A stretch of DNA of 64,000 bases from Paraburkholderia bannensis (GCF_014200455.1 NZ_JACHBW010000006.1:289167-353166), one strand, 5' to 3'. Shown: positions 9,077-18,646, counted from the stretch's first letter. Notes: generated by a model not told the origin, from the sequence alone. Program-made: numbers and translations.

Positions 9077-9676
9077 TTACTCCTCGTTATGCTCCGCGGT
9101 CGCCGTCACGAGCCGCTCCATGCGACGGTCTGGAATCAGCCACAGCAGCGCGACCAGCACGAAGAACAGCGCGCCGATATGCGGCCAGTCCAGCGCCGCC
9201 AGCACGATCCCCAGCAGATAACCGGCCACCGAGGCCTTGCCCTTCAGGTCGCGCCCCAGTGCGCGCGCCAGCGGGCTTTGCAGGCCGTGATAGCGAACCA
9301 GCGTCGCCTGCAGGACGACGTACGCGATCGCACAGAGCAACAGGTTGAAGCCATACAGCATGGTGGGCCAGCGTCCGAAATGGTTCTCGCCCATCCAGCC
9401 CGTGGTGAACGGCAGCAGCGAGAGCCAGAACAGCAGGTGCAGATTGGCCCACAGCACCGACCCGTTGACGCTGCGCGCGGCGTGCATCATGTGATGATGG
9501 TTGTTCCAGTAAATGCCCACGTAGACGAAGCTGAGCACATAGCTCAGGTAAGTCGGCCACAACGGCGCGAGCGCCGTGATGTCCTCGCCGTGCGGCACCT
9601 TGAGTTCCAGCACCATGATGGTGATGATGATGGCAAGCACGCCATCGCTGAATGCTTCGAGCCGGTTTTTGTTCAT
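9077..9676 (-). CDS. TMEM175 (DUF1211) family potassium channel protein
   Basis: The 199-residue product begins MNKNRLEAFSDGVLAIIITI, which contains the RxxxFSDG signature of the TMEM175/DUF1211 family. Bacterial members are six-helix inner-membrane proteins, several of which are leak potassium channels. About six hydrophobic segments are visible, with the WNNHHHMMHA motif in the second part. The ATG at 9676 was chosen because it puts the FSDG motif in helix 1 as in the family; a longer open frame upstream adds a non-family, Arg/Pro-rich extension. The gene is monocistronic. Channel activity is inferred from the family. Confidence 0.85.
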   Translation of the reverse strand: MNKNRLEAFSDGVLAIIITIMVLELKVPHGEDITALAPLWPTYLSYVLSFVYVGIYWNNHHHMMHAARSVNGSVLWANLHLLFWLSLLPFTTGWMGENHFGRWPTMLYGFNLLLCAIAYVVLQATLVRYHGLQSPLARALGRDLKGKASVAGYLLGIVLAALDWPHIGALFFVLVALLWLIPDRRMERLVTATAEHNEE

Positions 9677-9814
9677 TTGCTTCGCTTGAGGCGGAGGGTG
9701 ACGTCGTGAAGGCGGCCAGCTTGCGCACGCCTGGAAAGGCAACCGAAAGTATGGCCGAAAGTGCGTAGGGACGCCATTAAGCGCCGGACGCCCGCACCGG
9801 AACAAAGGAATCGC

Positions 9815-10513
9815 ATGAATATCGAACCCTCCTCGCCCGTACGCTCCGGCCCAGCCGGCGAGTGGCGTCGCGTGCGGGTCTGGGATCTGCCCACGCGGCT
9901 CTTTCACTGGCTCGCGGTCGGGCTGGTGGTGCTTGCGTGGCTGTCGCAGCGCATGAACTGGATGCAGCTTCATGTGCGTGCGGGCGAGACGCTGCTCGCG
10001 CTGGTGCTGTTCCGTCTGCTGTGGGGCTGCTGCGGCAGCGAGACCGCGCGCTTTTCACGCTTGCTCGCTTCGCCGGCGGCGGCGTGGCGGCATCTGCGCC
10101 AACTGGCGCGCCGCGAACCCGACACCCAGGTGGGACACAATGCGGCAGGCGGCTGGATGGTGGCGTTGCTGCTCGCGCTGCTGTTGGTCGAAACGCTCAG
10201 CGGCCTGTACGTCAACAACGATATCGCCGATGAAGGCCCGCTCTCGGAGATCGTGCCCGCCGTCATCGCCAACGCGATATCGGCGATTCACGCGTACGGA
10301 TGGGATGTGCTGGCCGCCGCCGTCGTGCTGCATGTCTGCGCCATCGCTCTTTACGCGCTGCTCAAAGGCCACAACCTCGTGCGGCCGATGGTGACAGGCG
10401 TGAAGCCCTTGCCCGCCGCAACGCGTGCGCCGCGCAGAGCCTCGCTCTGGCTCGCGGCGCTGTTGATGGCGTTCTCGGCGCTGGTAACGGCGCTGCTCGC
10501 CTTCTACCTCTAG
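9815..10513 (+). CDS. Cytochrome b561-type di-haem membrane protein
   Basis: The 232-residue product is a bacterial cytochrome b561-like protein. The N-terminal RVWDLPTRLFHWLAVGLVV carries the first haem-ligating His, and further candidate ligands are in LHVRAGE, QVGHNAAGG, IHAYGWDVL and LHVCAIAL. Four core transmembrane helices plus a final hydrophobic helix are evident. Such proteins move electrons across the inner membrane between quinol and a periplasmic acceptor. The start at 9815 follows aaaggaa. No partner cytochrome or dehydrogenase gene is adjacent, so the electron partner is unknown. Confidence 0.88.
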   Translation: MNIEPSSPVRSGPAGEWRRVRVWDLPTRLFHWLAVGLVVLAWLSQRMNWMQLHVRAGETLLALVLFRLLWGCCGSETARFSRLLASPAAAWRHLRQLARREPDTQVGHNAAGGWMVALLLALLLVETLSGLYVNNDIADEGPLSEIVPAVIANAISAIHAYGWDVLAAAVVLHVCAIALYALLKGHNLVRPMVTGVKPLPAATRAPRRASLWLAALLMAFSALVTALLAFYL

Positions 10514-10768
10514 GCGCGCCCTGGCACGCCGGCACCGTCAGGATCGGCGCGTTCTGGTGCTGATTGGCCTGCGAGAGCGCGATCTGATTCTGCAGCACCG
10601 TGGCGGCGGCAATCAGACGTCGCCGGGGCAGCACGCGAGAGGAAATCATGGCAGGCAGGCAGGGAGAGTGCGCACAGCCCACCCATTTAGCTAGCGCTAT
10701 TGCCCGCCAGGCACGCGCCATGGCGTAAAATCGGCGCTCCCCTTCACTCGACTCGACAAAACGCGTAG

Positions 10769-11035
10769 ATGGCTACCTACCTCGAATTGCTCGCCGAAAA
10801 ACGCGCCCTCGACGCGCGCATCGAAGCGGCGCGTGCCGAGGCGGCTCAGGAAGCGCTTGCCACCGCCCGCGCCGCCATCGCCGAATTCGGCTTTACACCC
10901 GAGGATCTGTTCGGCAAGCCGCGTCAGGCCAAAGCGGCTAAAACGTCAAAAGGCCCGCGCGGCAAGCACAAGGCCGCGCAGGACGCCGCCAACGCCAACG
11001 CAGGCAACAACAATTTCGACCTGTTCGGTCATTGA
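10769..11035 (+). CDS. Short H-NS-like protein lacking the usual DNA-binding domain
   Basis: The 88-residue product starts MATYLELLAEKRALDARIEA and continues through a coiled coil to IAEFGFTPEDLF. This is the N-terminal oligomerisation region typical of Burkholderia H-NS/MvaT-like histones. The rest is a short Lys/Ala/Gly-rich tail with KGPRGKHK. The familiar C-terminal section with aromatic residues and a Thr-Trp-x-Gly-x-Gly-type loop is absent. The stop is followed by a strong hairpin, so the short length seems genuine. It might bind DNA weakly through the basic tail, or act by hetero-oligomerising with full-length H-NS, like truncated H-NS modulators. Family placement is good; the mechanism is inference. 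Confidence 0.78.
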   Translation: MATYLELLAEKRALDARIEAARAEAAQEALATARAAIAEFGFTPEDLFGKPRQAKAAKTSKGPRGKHKAAQDAANANAGNNNFDLFGH

Positions 11036-11056
11036 GCGCAAACCAGCCGCCGGAAA

Positions 11057-11095
11057 CAACAGGCCCGCGAGCCGTCAAAGCTCGCGGGCCTGTTG
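11057..11095. terminator. Bidirectional terminator hairpin
   Basis: A perfect 15-base inverted repeat (11057-11071 with 11081-11095, core AGGCCCGCGAG/CTCGCGGGCCT) with a 9-base loop lies between the convergent H-NS-like gene and kdgD. Confidence 0.75.
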
Positions 11096-11122
11096 CAGGA
11101 TTACCCTCTTGCCTGCGCTGCC

Positions 11123-12040
11123 TTACTGCGCGCCCAGCTTCTTGATCAGCACGTCGAGCTGCGCGAGTTCTTCCTCGTTCAGGTCGATCAGCGGCGCACG
11201 CACCGGGCCGGCATCGTGGCCCACAAGCTTCGCACCCGCCTTGACGATGCTCACCGCGTAACCGGCGCGGCGGTTGCGGATCGCCAGATACGGCAGGAAG
11301 AATTCGTCGATCAGCTTGCCGACCGTTGCGTGGTCATCGGCTGCAATCGCGCGATAGAAGTCCATCGCCGTCTTTGGAATGAAGTTGAAGACCGCCGACG
11401 AGTAAACCGGCACGCCCAGCGCCTTGTATGCGGCAGCGTAGACTTCCGCCGTGGGCAGGCCGCCCAGGTATGAGAAGCGGTCGCCCAGACGGCGGCGGAT
11501 CGTCACCATCGCCTCGATTTCGCCCACGCCGTCCTTGAAGCCGATCAGGTTCGGGCAGCGGTCGGCGAGCTGTTCGAGCATGTCGGCGTTGAGCTTCGAA
11601 TTGGCGCGGTTGTAGATGATCACGCCCATCTTCGGCACGGCCTTGCAGACCTCTTCCGCGTGCTTCGCAATGCCTTCCTGCGACGCTTCCGTGAGGTAAT
11701 GCGGCATCAGCAGAATGCCCTGCGCGCCGTTACGCTCCGCTTCCTGAGCGTACTCGATCGCCACGCGCGTCGCGCCGCCCGCGCCCGCCAGAATCGGCAC
11801 CTTGCCCTTGCAGGTCTCCGTCGCGGTCTTGATGACCTGCGAATATTCGCTCCTGGTCAGCGAGAAGAACTCGCCCGTGCCGCCCGCGGCGAACAGCGCG
11901 CTCGCGCCGTACGGAGCCAGCCATTCGAGGCGCTCGGCATAGGTGTCGGCGCGGAAGTTGCCCTGTGCGTCGAAGTCGGTGACGGGAAACGAAAGCAGGC
12001 CTTCGGAGACGATTTGCTTGAGTTCTTGCGGAGTGGTCAT
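11123..12040 (-). CDS. kdgD: 5-dehydro-4-deoxyglucarate dehydratase (KDG dehydratase)
   Basis: Converts 5-keto-4-deoxy-D-glucarate to 2,5-dioxovalerate with loss of CO2 and water (EC 4.2.1.41). The 305-residue product is a DHDPS/NAL-type TIM barrel. It has GGTGEF near the N-terminus (residues about 53-58), a Tyr in GVIIYNRAN and the Schiff-base Lys in LIGFKDGVG. The length is typical of KDG dehydratases. It is the last gene of the leftward operon transporter-lactonase-gudD-kdgD and feeds the dioxovalerate dehydrogenase encoded at 16175-17758. Context makes this assignment firmer than motif alone, since paralogous aldolases share the fold. Confidence 0.93.
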   Translation of the reverse strand: MTTPQELKQIVSEGLLSFPVTDFDAQGNFRADTYAERLEWLAPYGASALFAAGGTGEFFSLTRSEYSQVIKTATETCKGKVPILAGAGGATRVAIEYAQEAERNGAQGILLMPHYLTEASQEGIAKHAEEVCKAVPKMGVIIYNRANSKLNADMLEQLADRCPNLIGFKDGVGEIEAMVTIRRRLGDRFSYLGGLPTAEVYAAAYKALGVPVYSSAVFNFIPKTAMDFYRAIAADDHATVGKLIDEFFLPYLAIRNRRAGYAVSIVKAGAKLVGHDAGPVRAPLIDLNEEELAQLDVLIKKLGAQ

Positions 12041-12093
12041 GGTGGTGATCCTTTGAATCTGTCGATTAATCGGTGAATCTGTTCAGCGTGGCC

Positions 12094-13443
12094 TTAACGC
12101 ACGAGGCACGGACGCTTGTTGTCGAATTTCCAGTCGGGAATCAGGTACTGCATTGCGACGGCGTCGTCGCGCGCGCCCAGGCCATGCTGCTGATACAGCG
12201 CATGCGCCTTGTCCAGTTCGTCGAGATCGATCTCAATACCCAGACCTGGTTTGTGCGGCACCTGCACCTTGCCGCCGACGATCTGCAGCGGATCGCGCGT
12301 GAGGCGCTGGCCGTCCTGCCAGATCCAGTGCGTATCGATCGCTGTGATCTTGCCGGGCGCAGCAGCGGCCACGTGCGTGAACATCGCCAGCGAGATATCG
12401 AAGTGATTGTTCGAGTGCGAGCCCCAAGTGAGGCCCCAGTCGTTGCACATCTGCGCGACGCGCACCGATCCCTGCATGGTCCAGAAGTGCGGGTCCGCCA
12501 GCGGAATGTCGACCGACTGCAACTGGATCGCGTGGCCCATCTGACGCCAGTCGGTGGCGATCATGTTGGTGGCCGTGGGCAGACCGGTGGCGCGGCGGAA
12601 CTCGGCCATCACCTCGCGGCCCGAGTAACCGTTTTCCGCGCCGCACGGGTCTTCCGCGTAGGCCAGCACGTCGTGCTTGTCGCGACACAGGCGGATTGCT
12701 TCCGCCAGCGACCATGCGCCGTTCGGGTCGAGCGTCACGCGCGCTTGCGGGAAGCGCTCGGCCAGCGCCGTGGCCGCCTCCATTTCCGCGTCGCCCGACA
12801 GTACACCGCCCTTGAGCTTGAAATCGTTGAAGCCGTAACGCGCCTTCGCGGCTTCGGCCAGGCGCACCACGGCTTCAGGCGTCATGGCCGCTTCCGTGCG
12901 CAGGCGCTCCCATTCGTCGCGGCCATCGGCGCCGCAAGCGTACGGCAGATCGGTCTTGTTGCGATCGCCGATAAAGAACAGATAGCCGAGCATCTCCACT
13001 TCGCTGCGCTGTTGCCCTTCGCCCAGCAGCGCGGCGACGGGCACGCCCAGATGCTGGCCCAGCAGATCGAGCAGCGCCGCTTCAAGCGCGGTGACCGCGT
13101 GAATCGTGGTGCGCAGATCGAATGTCTGCAGGCCGCGGCCGCCCGAATCGCGCTCCGCGAACTGCTTGCGCACCGTGTTGAGCACGGCCTGGAGATTGCC
13201 GATCGACTGGCCGACCACGAACGCGCGCGCGTCGTCGAGCGTCTTGCGGATCGCCTCGCCGCCCGGCACTTCGCCAATGCCCGTGTTGCCCGCGCTGTCG
13301 CGCAGCAGCACCACGTTACGCGTGAAGAACGGACCGTGCGCGCCGGAGAGGTTCATCAGCATGCTGTCGCGGCCCGCGACGGGCACGACGCGCAGTTCGG
13401 TCACGACGGGAGTCGCATTCGGCTGGACGTTTTGTGTGGTCAT
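12094..13443 (-). CDS. gudD: Glucarate dehydratase
   Basis: Dehydrates D-glucarate to 5-keto-4-deoxyglucarate (EC 4.2.1.40). The 449-residue product is an enolase-superfamily enzyme. The KxK general-base motif is in DFKLKGG, metal ligands are in DPNGAW and YAEDPCG, and the catalytic His region is [10 protein letters not shown]. The N-terminal lid carries the typical [28 protein letters not shown] opening, seen here in two overlapping segments. Length matches GudD. It sits 53 bases before kdgD and 66 bases after the lactonase gene in one operon. Galactarate or idarate activity is possible. Confidence 0.95.
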   Translation of the reverse strand: MTTQNVQPNATPVVTELRVVPVAGRDSMLMNLSGAHGPFFTRNVVLLRDSAGNTGIGEVPGGEAIRKTLDDARAFVVGQSIGNLQAVLNTVRKQFAERDSGGRGLQTFDLRTTIHAVTALEAALLDLLGQHLGVPVAALLGEGQQRSEVEMLGYLFFIGDRNKTDLPYACGADGRDEWERLRTEAAMTPEAVVRLAEAAKARYGFNDFKLKGGVLSGDAEMEAATALAERFPQARVTLDPNGAWSLAEAIRLCRDKHDVLAYAEDPCGAENGYSGREVMAEFRRATGLPTATNMIATDWRQMGHAIQLQSVDIPLADPHFWTMQGSVRVAQMCNDWGLTWGSHSNNHFDISLAMFTHVAAAAPGKITAIDTHWIWQDGQRLTRDPLQIVGGKVQVPHKPGLGIEIDLDELDKAHALYQQHGLGARDDAVAMQYLIPDWKFDNKRPCLVR

Positions 13444-13509
13444 GAAAGCATTACCTGTTTAGAAGCGGCGCAAGCGAAACACCCGCGCCAGTCGATCAAT
13501 CGAATCAAT

Positions 13510-14583
13510 TCAAGGTGCGGCGACGATCTCCACCCAGTTCGCGCCATGCCCGCCCGCGCAGCGCGCAGCCAGCGTGAGCGCGCCGCTCTGGCTATCGACG
13601 CGATACAGCGAGACATGCGGAGACTTCTCACCGCACGCCACCGCGAAGCGGCCCGACGGATCGAGACGGAAACCACGCGGCTGGGTTTCGGTATCGACAC
13701 AACCCGCATAGTCGAGTGAGCCATCGAGCTGCACGGCGTAGGTCAGCAGACGGCTGGTGGTGCGCTCCGATGCATAAACAAAGCGGCCATCGGGCGAGAC
13801 GTGGATATCGGCGGCCCAGATCAGCTTCGCGAGTTCGGCGGGATCGGGCTGCACCGGGTCCGACGAACTGGGGCGCGCAAAGCCGTCGTTCAGATGCGCG
13901 AGATCGGCGGCACGCGGCGAGACATGGCGCAGCGTGAGTTCGCCGCTGTGCGCGTCGCGCGCCAGCGCCGCTACCGTCGCGCGGAATTCGCTCAGCACAT
14001 AAAGCGTGTTGCCGTCGGGCGACAGGCACAGATGGCGTGGCCCGAAGCCCTTGCCCAGGTCCATCGCGCCGATCTCGCGCAAACGCCCTTCGTCTTCCAG
14101 CGCAAAACAGAACACGCGGTCACTGCCCAGCGACGAGGCGTAGGCGAAACGACCATCGGGCGAGACGATCACGGCATGGGCGTTCTGGATGCCTTCGACG
14201 GTTTGCAGCGGCGCGCCCTGGCCGTTTTCAATGTCCTTCACGCGATACAGGCAGACGCGATGCTCGCCGTACGAAGCGCCCAGCACGAAGCGGCCTAGCG
14301 GATCGGCGCACAGATAGGCGAAGCTCGAATCGAGCGGCGCGCGACCGAGCGTGGTCAGCGTGCCGTTGCCCGCATCGATGGCGTAGCGATACAGATGCAG
14401 ATCGGTGCCGCGCGTGACGGCGTAGAGATGCTGGCGGTCCGGCGTGAGCGCCAGCGGCATGACGGTGGGCGCGATGGTCGTGCGTGCGTGCGGCGTGAGC
14501 GTGGCGGCGTTGGCGTCCAGATGCAGCACGTCGATCTCGCCGTCGTTGGCGTTCGAAACATAGACGAAGTAGCGGTCTTGCAT
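13510..14583 (-). CDS. Lactonase of the 6-phosphogluconolactonase (YbhE/Lactonase_7) beta-propeller family
   Basis: The 357-residue product is a seven-bladed propeller with repeating segments such as FVYVSNANDGEIDVL, LTPDRQHLYAVTRG, VSPDGRFAYASS, LSPDGNTLYVLSEF and VSPDGRFVYASERT. These are the hallmark of YbhE-type lactonases. Within a glucarate operon the likely substrate is a sugar-acid lactone (glucaro- or galactarolactone produced by uronate oxidation) rather than 6-phosphogluconolactone; this is inferred from its neighbours only. No signal peptide is evident, so it is cytoplasmic. The ATG at 14583 is 51 bases after the transporter stop. Confidence 0.85.
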   Translation of the reverse strand: MQDRYFVYVSNANDGEIDVLHLDANAATLTPHARTTIAPTVMPLALTPDRQHLYAVTRGTDLHLYRYAIDAGNGTLTTLGRAPLDSSFAYLCADPLGRFVLGASYGEHRVCLYRVKDIENGQGAPLQTVEGIQNAHAVIVSPDGRFAYASSLGSDRVFCFALEDEGRLREIGAMDLGKGFGPRHLCLSPDGNTLYVLSEFRATVAALARDAHSGELTLRHVSPRAADLAHLNDGFARPSSSDPVQPDPAELAKLIWAADIHVSPDGRFVYASERTTSRLLTYAVQLDGSLDYAGCVDTETQPRGFRLDPSGRFAVACGEKSPHVSLYRVDSQSGALTLAARCAGGHGANWVEIVAAP

Positions 14584-14633
14584 GAGTAGTGTCCTTTTCA
14601 GTTCAGTCGTGGGCCGGATGCATCACGAAAGCA

Positions 14634-15971
14634 TCAGTGTGCGCCACGATGGACCGATTCCGCATCGTCGTTGAACGCGCGCCGCGACGGCTTGTTGCGC
14701 GCGAGGAAGGCGGCCGCTGCGGCGATCAGCGAAGTCACGCCCAGGCCATACAGACCGCCGGTGATCGAACCGGTGTGCTGCTGCAGATAACCGAAGGTAG
14801 CCGGGGCGAAGAAACCGCCCAGATTGCCAAGCGAATTGATCAGCGCGATCACGGCAGCGGCGACGCGGGCATCGAGATAGCCTTGCGGCAGCGGCCAGAA
14901 CAGCGAAGACGCCGCCTTGAAACCGATCGCCGAAAAGCAGATCGCCACGAACGAGAACACCGGGTCGGCGGAAGTCGAAGCGAACAGCCCGCACGCGGCA
15001 ATCACCAGCGCGAGCGCCAGCCAGCGTTGCTGATGGCGATACTTCGCGCAAAGCAGCGCGAAGCAGTACATCGCGACGATGGCGATCATCCACGGAATCG
15101 CGTTGTAGAGCCCCACCTGGAAGTCCGTCAGCCCGCCCATCTTGCGGATGATGGTGGGCAGCCAGAACGTGGCCGCGTAGATCGTCAACTGGATCGCGAA
15201 ATAGAGGAAGCAGAACAGCACGATCTGCGGATCGCGCAACAGACGCATGACCGGCACATGTGCGCCCGTGGCGGCTTCACGGTCGGCCTGCTCGCGCGCC
15301 ATATAGGTTTCGAGCGCACCCTGCTCGTCGCCCGTGAGCCAGTGCGCGTCGCGAATGCGCGACTTGAGGATCAGCCAGCTGGCCGCGCACAGCGCGATGG
15401 AGAACGCGCCTTCGATCAGGAACATCCACTGCCAGCCCGCGAGACCCAGACCGCGCACCGAAAGCAGCGCGCCCGTGACCGGCCCCGACAGCACCGAAGC
15501 GAACGCCGATCCCGCCAGGAAGATCGCCACGGCCTTGCCGCGTTCCTTCTGCGGCAGCCATTGCGCAAAGTAATAGACCACGCCAGGAAAGAAGCCCGCT
15601 TCCGCGATGCCCAGCAGGAAGCGCAGCAGGTAAAACGAGGTGTCGTTGCGCACGAAGGCCATCGACGCCGCGACGATCCCCCACGTCCCCATGATGCGCG
15701 TGAGCCAGGCGCGCGCGCCGAACTTCTGCATCAACATGTTCGACGGCACTTCGAACAGCGCGTAGCCGATGAAGAACAAGCCGCTGCCCAGACCATACGC
15801 CGCTGCCGAAAGTCCCAGATCGGCTTCCATGTGGGTATTGGCGAAACCGACGTTCACACGGTCGATATAGTTCGCGATGAACATGATCAGGAACAGCGGC
15901 AGGACATGCCGCATGACCTTGGCGCTGGCTGAATCCAGCAGCTCGTCATAGCGGGTGATGGAAGCGGACAT
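14634..15971 (-). CDS. MFS hexarate (glucarate/galactarate) transporter
   Basis: The 445-residue product is a 12-helix major facilitator of the anion:cation symporter group. It shows the opening VMRHVLPLFLIMFIANYIDRVNVGFANTHM-type sequence of GudP/phthalate-like permeases and GYALFEVPSNMLMQKFGARAWL. The start chosen at 15971 (MSASITRY) has ggagaca upstream and gives the family length; a longer frame adds a non-family leader. It is the first gene of the operon, 38 bases downstream of a candidate operator, and most likely imports the hexarate consumed by GudD and KdgD. Confidence 0.88.
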   Translation of the reverse strand: MSASITRYDELLDSASAKVMRHVLPLFLIMFIANYIDRVNVGFANTHMEADLGLSAAAYGLGSGLFFIGYALFEVPSNMLMQKFGARAWLTRIMGTWGIVAASMAFVRNDTSFYLLRFLLGIAEAGFFPGVVYYFAQWLPQKERGKAVAIFLAGSAFASVLSGPVTGALLSVRGLGLAGWQWMFLIEGAFSIALCAASWLILKSRIRDAHWLTGDEQGALETYMAREQADREAATGAHVPVMRLLRDPQIVLFCFLYFAIQLTIYAATFWLPTIIRKMGGLTDFQVGLYNAIPWMIAIVAMYCFALLCAKYRHQQRWLALALVIAACGLFASTSADPVFSFVAICFSAIGFKAASSLFWPLPQGYLDARVAAAVIALINSLGNLGGFFAPATFGYLQQHTGSITGGLYGLGVTSLIAAAAAFLARNKPSRRAFNDDAESVHRGAH

Positions 15972-16008
15972 CGAGGTTGTCTCCTGTCGGTGTCGGGCAC
16001 CGTGGTAC

Positions 16009-16026
16009 GTTGTCTGATGACATAAT
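16009..16026 (+). promoter_or_regulatory. Candidate operator 1 for the FadR-type regulator
   Basis: GTTGTCTGATGACATAAT lies 38 bases upstream of the transporter start. Its core GTTGTCYGAYGAC recurs at four further places, all in promoter regions of this hexarate locus, and resembles FadR/GntR half-sites (TTGTCnGAC). Confidence 0.65.
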
Positions 16027-16032
16027 AGCCAA

Positions 16033-16045
16033 GTCATCGGACGAC
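16033..16045 (-). promoter_or_regulatory. Candidate operator 2 for the FadR-type regulator
   Basis: On the minus strand this reads GTCGTCCGATGAC, a one-base variant of the shared core, 6 bases from operator 1. It lies in the divergent transporter/dehydrogenase promoter region. Confidence 0.55.
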
Positions 16046-16131
16046 TCCAATGTGGTGTTTACCCTCTATTTCACGATTTAATGCCTTGTACAAGGCTTTG
16101 ATCCGTGGCGATTGTAACGCTTCACGCTTAT

Positions 16132-16148
16132 GTTGTACGATGACATAA
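16132..16148 (+). promoter_or_regulatory. Candidate operator 3 for the FadR-type regulator
   Basis: GTTGTACGATGACATAA, nearly identical to operator 1 over 17 bases, lies 26 bases before the dioxovalerate dehydrogenase start. A regulator bound here would block its transcription. Confidence 0.65.
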
Positions 16149-16174
16149 CTCACCTTACTGCGTCAGGAGACGAC

Positions 16175-17758
16175 ATGCAGATCACCGGCGACATGCTGAT
16201 CGGAGGCCATGCGGTGCGCGGCTCGAACCCGCCCCTGCTGGCCTTCAACCCCTCCACCGGCGAAGACATCGCCACGCCGGCCTTCGGCGCCGGCAACGCC
16301 GACGATGTCGCGCTGGCCTGCGAACTGGCTGCCGCGGCGTTCGACCCGTATCGCAAGCTGCCGCTCGCCACGCGCGCGGCCTTTCTCGAACGCATCGCGT
16401 ACGGCATCGCCGCCCTTGGCGACGCGCTCACCGAACGCGCGCAGATGGAAACCGGCTTGCCGAAAGCCCGCCTCGAAGGCGAACGCGGCCGCACCGTCGC
16501 TCAGTTGAAACTGTTCGCGCAGGAAGTCCGCCAGGGTCTGTGGCTAACCGCGACGCTCGATTCCGCTCTGCCCGATCGCAAGCCGCTGCCGCGCTCCGAT
16601 CTGCGTCTGCAGAAGATCGCCGTCGGTCCGGTCGCGGTGTTCGGCGCGAGCAATTTCCCGCTGGCGTTTTCAGTGGCGGGCGGCGATACGGCGGCGGCGC
16701 TGGCTGCCGGCTGCCCGGTGGTCGTGAAAGCGCACGGCGCGCATCTGGGCACCTCGGAAATGGTGGGCCGCGTGATTCAGCAGGCCGTCAAGGCGATGGG
16801 CCTGCCCGAAGGCGTGTTCTCGCTGATCGTCGGCGCGGGCCACACGGTGGGCGAGGCGCTGGTCGCGCATCCGGCCATCAAGGCGGTGGGCTTCACCGGT
16901 TCGCGCGCAGGCGGCACGGCGCTCATGCGCATCGCCGCACAGCGTCCCGAACCGATTCCCGTCTACGCCGAAATGAGCAGCATCAATCCGGTGTTCCTGC
17001 TGCCGCAGGCGCTCGCTGCGCGCGCTGCGGCCATCGCGCAGGGTTTCGTCGATTCGCTGGTACTGGGCGCGGGGCAGTTCTGCACGAACCCCGGTCTCGC
17101 GATCGCCATCGACAGCCCGGCGCTGGCGCAGTTCGTCGATACGGCAACGGCGACGCTGGCCGGCAAGCCCGCGCAGACCATGCTCACGGCCTGCATCCAC
17201 GCGGCGTATGAAGAAGGCGCGCAGCGCCTGGCACAAACGCCCGGCGTGAACGCGCTCGCGCACGGCCAAGCGGAAAGCGGCCCGAATCAGGCATGCGCCG
17301 CCCTCTTCGTGACCGATGCGCCGACCTTCCTCGCACAGCCCGCGCTTGAAGACGAAGTGTTCGGCCCGGCTTCGACGCTGGTGCGCTGCAAGGACGAAGC
17401 GCAATTGCTGGCGGTGGCGGAACATTTCGCGGGCCAGTTGACCGCGACGATCCAGATGGACAACGACGATCTGCCCGTTGCGCAGCGCCTCGTCACCATC
17501 CTGGAACGCAAGGCGGGCCGCCTGCTCGTCAACGGCTTCCCGACCGGCGTTGAAGTCACGCATGCGATGGTGCACGGCGGCCCGTTCCCGGCGACTTCCG
17601 ATAGCCGCGCGACCTCGGTTGGCACGAGTGCAATCGAGCGCTTCCTGCGCCCGGTGTGTTACCAGGACTTCCCGGCGGGCCTGCTGCCCGAAGCACTCGC
17701 CGATGGCAATCCGCTTGAATTGTGGCGGCGCAAGAACGGCGAACTGGTACGCGGCTAA
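16175..17758 (+). CDS. 2,5-dioxovalerate (alpha-ketoglutarate semialdehyde) dehydrogenase
   Basis: Oxidises 2,5-dioxovalerate to 2-oxoglutarate, the last step of hexarate catabolism (EC 1.2.1.26). The 527-residue product is an aldehyde dehydrogenase with the cofactor motif [28 protein letters not shown], the catalytic Glu in YAEMSSINP and the nucleophilic Cys in [21 protein letters not shown] at the start and NGFPTGVEV near the C-terminus are typical of the KGSADH subgroup. The ATG at 16175 follows aggagac; an upstream ATG-less extension was discarded. It is transcribed divergently from the transporter operon and convergently with its regulator. Confidence 0.94.
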   Translation: MQITGDMLIGGHAVRGSNPPLLAFNPSTGEDIATPAFGAGNADDVALACELAAAAFDPYRKLPLATRAAFLERIAYGIAALGDALTERAQMETGLPKARLEGERGRTVAQLKLFAQEVRQGLWLTATLDSALPDRKPLPRSDLRLQKIAVGPVAVFGASNFPLAFSVAGGDTAAALAAGCPVVVKAHGAHLGTSEMVGRVIQQAVKAMGLPEGVFSLIVGAGHTVGEALVAHPAIKAVGFTGSRAGGTALMRIAAQRPEPIPVYAEMSSINPVFLLPQALAARAAAIAQGFVDSLVLGAGQFCTNPGLAIAIDSPALAQFVDTATATLAGKPAQTMLTACIHAAYEEGAQRLAQTPGVNALAHGQAESGPNQACAALFVTDAPTFLAQPALEDEVFGPASTLVRCKDEAQLLAVAEHFAGQLTATIQMDNDDLPVAQRLVTILERKAGRLLVNGFPTGVEVTHAMVHGGPFPATSDSRATSVGTSAIERFLRPVCYQDFPAGLLPEALADGNPLELWRRKNGELVRG

Positions 17759-17784
17759 TCCGGCACGCTCGGCGCGTAAACGAC

Positions 17785-17825
17785 AATCGGCGACCGGATG
17801 TTCACTATCCGGCCGCCGATTTTTT
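17785..17825. terminator. Terminator between dehydrogenase and regulator genes
   Basis: AATCGGCG..CCGGAT pairs with ATCCGG..CGCCGATT around a short loop, followed by TTTTT. It is a strong rho-independent terminator for the plus-strand dehydrogenase transcript and can also serve the convergent gntR gene. Confidence 0.8.
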
Positions 17826-17842
17826 ATGAGCTTTTGTGCGCT

Positions 17843-18595
17843 TCAGGCCGTTTCGCCCGCCGCCAGCGCAGCGCGACGCAGTCGTTCGCGACTGCTCGAC
17901 AGATGCATGCGCATCGCGGCGCGCGCGCCTTCGGGATCATGCCGCGCAATGGCTTCGAAAATGCTCTCGTGCTCGCGATTGACGAGTTCGGCGTAGGCCT
18001 TGGGATCGCTGTGCGCGATGCCGGCCGAGTCGATGCGATGACGCGGGATCAGCGCCGCGCCCATCTGCGTGAGGATATCGACGAAATAGCGATTGCCGGT
18101 GGCGCGCGCCACGGAAACGTGAAACTGCAGATCCGCGCCCGCGCTGTCGCCACCCGCGCGCGTGGCCGACGAAATCGCGTCGAGCGCCGTGCGGATATTC
18201 GCGAGATCGCGCTCGCTGGCGCGCTGCGCGGCCAGACCCGCGCATTCGGTTTCCAGGCTGATGCGCAATTCGAGCACTGAAAGCAGATCGTTGAGCGTGC
18301 TCGCGGGCACGACGTCGAGATCGAGCGGCTCGCGGCGCGGCTCCAGCACGAAGCTGCCGATGCCGTGGCGCGTCTCGATCACCTGCATGGCCTGCAGACG
18401 TGAAATGGCTTCGCGCACGACGGTGCGACTCACACCCAGCAGGGTCATGAGCGAGCTTTCGGTCGGCAGCTTGTCGCCGGGTTTGAGCGAGCGCGAGGCA
18501 ATCTGCTCGTCGACGTAATTGACGACGTGTTCGGCAAGATTGCGATTGCGGGGCGGACGGTTGTTGAGCATGGGCGCGGCGAGCGGATCGGCCAT
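17843..18595 (-). CDS. FadR-subfamily GntR transcriptional regulator of the hexarate genes
   Basis: The 250-residue product has an N-terminal winged helix (about residues 20-85) with SRSLKPGDKLPTESSLMTLLGVSRTVVREAI, the GntR signature, split here by the standard helix-turn-helix. The C-terminal all-helical FCD ligand domain includes the metal-binding His pattern (FHVSVARATGNRYF, IPRHR, REHESIFEAI). The start at 18595 (MADPLAAP) follows aaggagag; longer frames would run into the operator. Candidate operators at 18634-18646 and 18711-18723 suggest autoregulation, and three more sit in the promoter region it presumably controls. The expected ligand is a hexarate or pathway intermediate. Confidence 0.9.
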   Translation of the reverse strand: MADPLAAPMLNNRPPRNRNLAEHVVNYVDEQIASRSLKPGDKLPTESSLMTLLGVSRTVVREAISRLQAMQVIETRHGIGSFVLEPRREPLDLDVVPASTLNDLLSVLELRISLETECAGLAAQRASERDLANIRTALDAISSATRAGGDSAGADLQFHVSVARATGNRYFVDILTQMGAALIPRHRIDSAGIAHSDPKAYAELVNREHESIFEAIARHDPEGARAAMRMHLSSSRERLRRAALAAGETA

Positions 18596-18633
18596 CGTCC
18601 TCTCCTTGGTATGCGGGGTTCGCTCCATTATAC

Positions 18634-18646
18634 GTCGTCGGACAAC
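18634..18646 (-). promoter_or_regulatory. Candidate autoregulatory operator of the FadR-type regulator
   Basis: The minus strand reads GTTGTCCGACGAC, the most symmetric copy of the shared motif, 39 bases upstream of the regulator's start. Confidence 0.65.

Noticed and set aside
12073..13719. Long plus-strand open frame opposite gudD
   Set aside because: Low-complexity Arg/Val/His-rich translation with no family; gudD on the other strand has all catalytic motifs.
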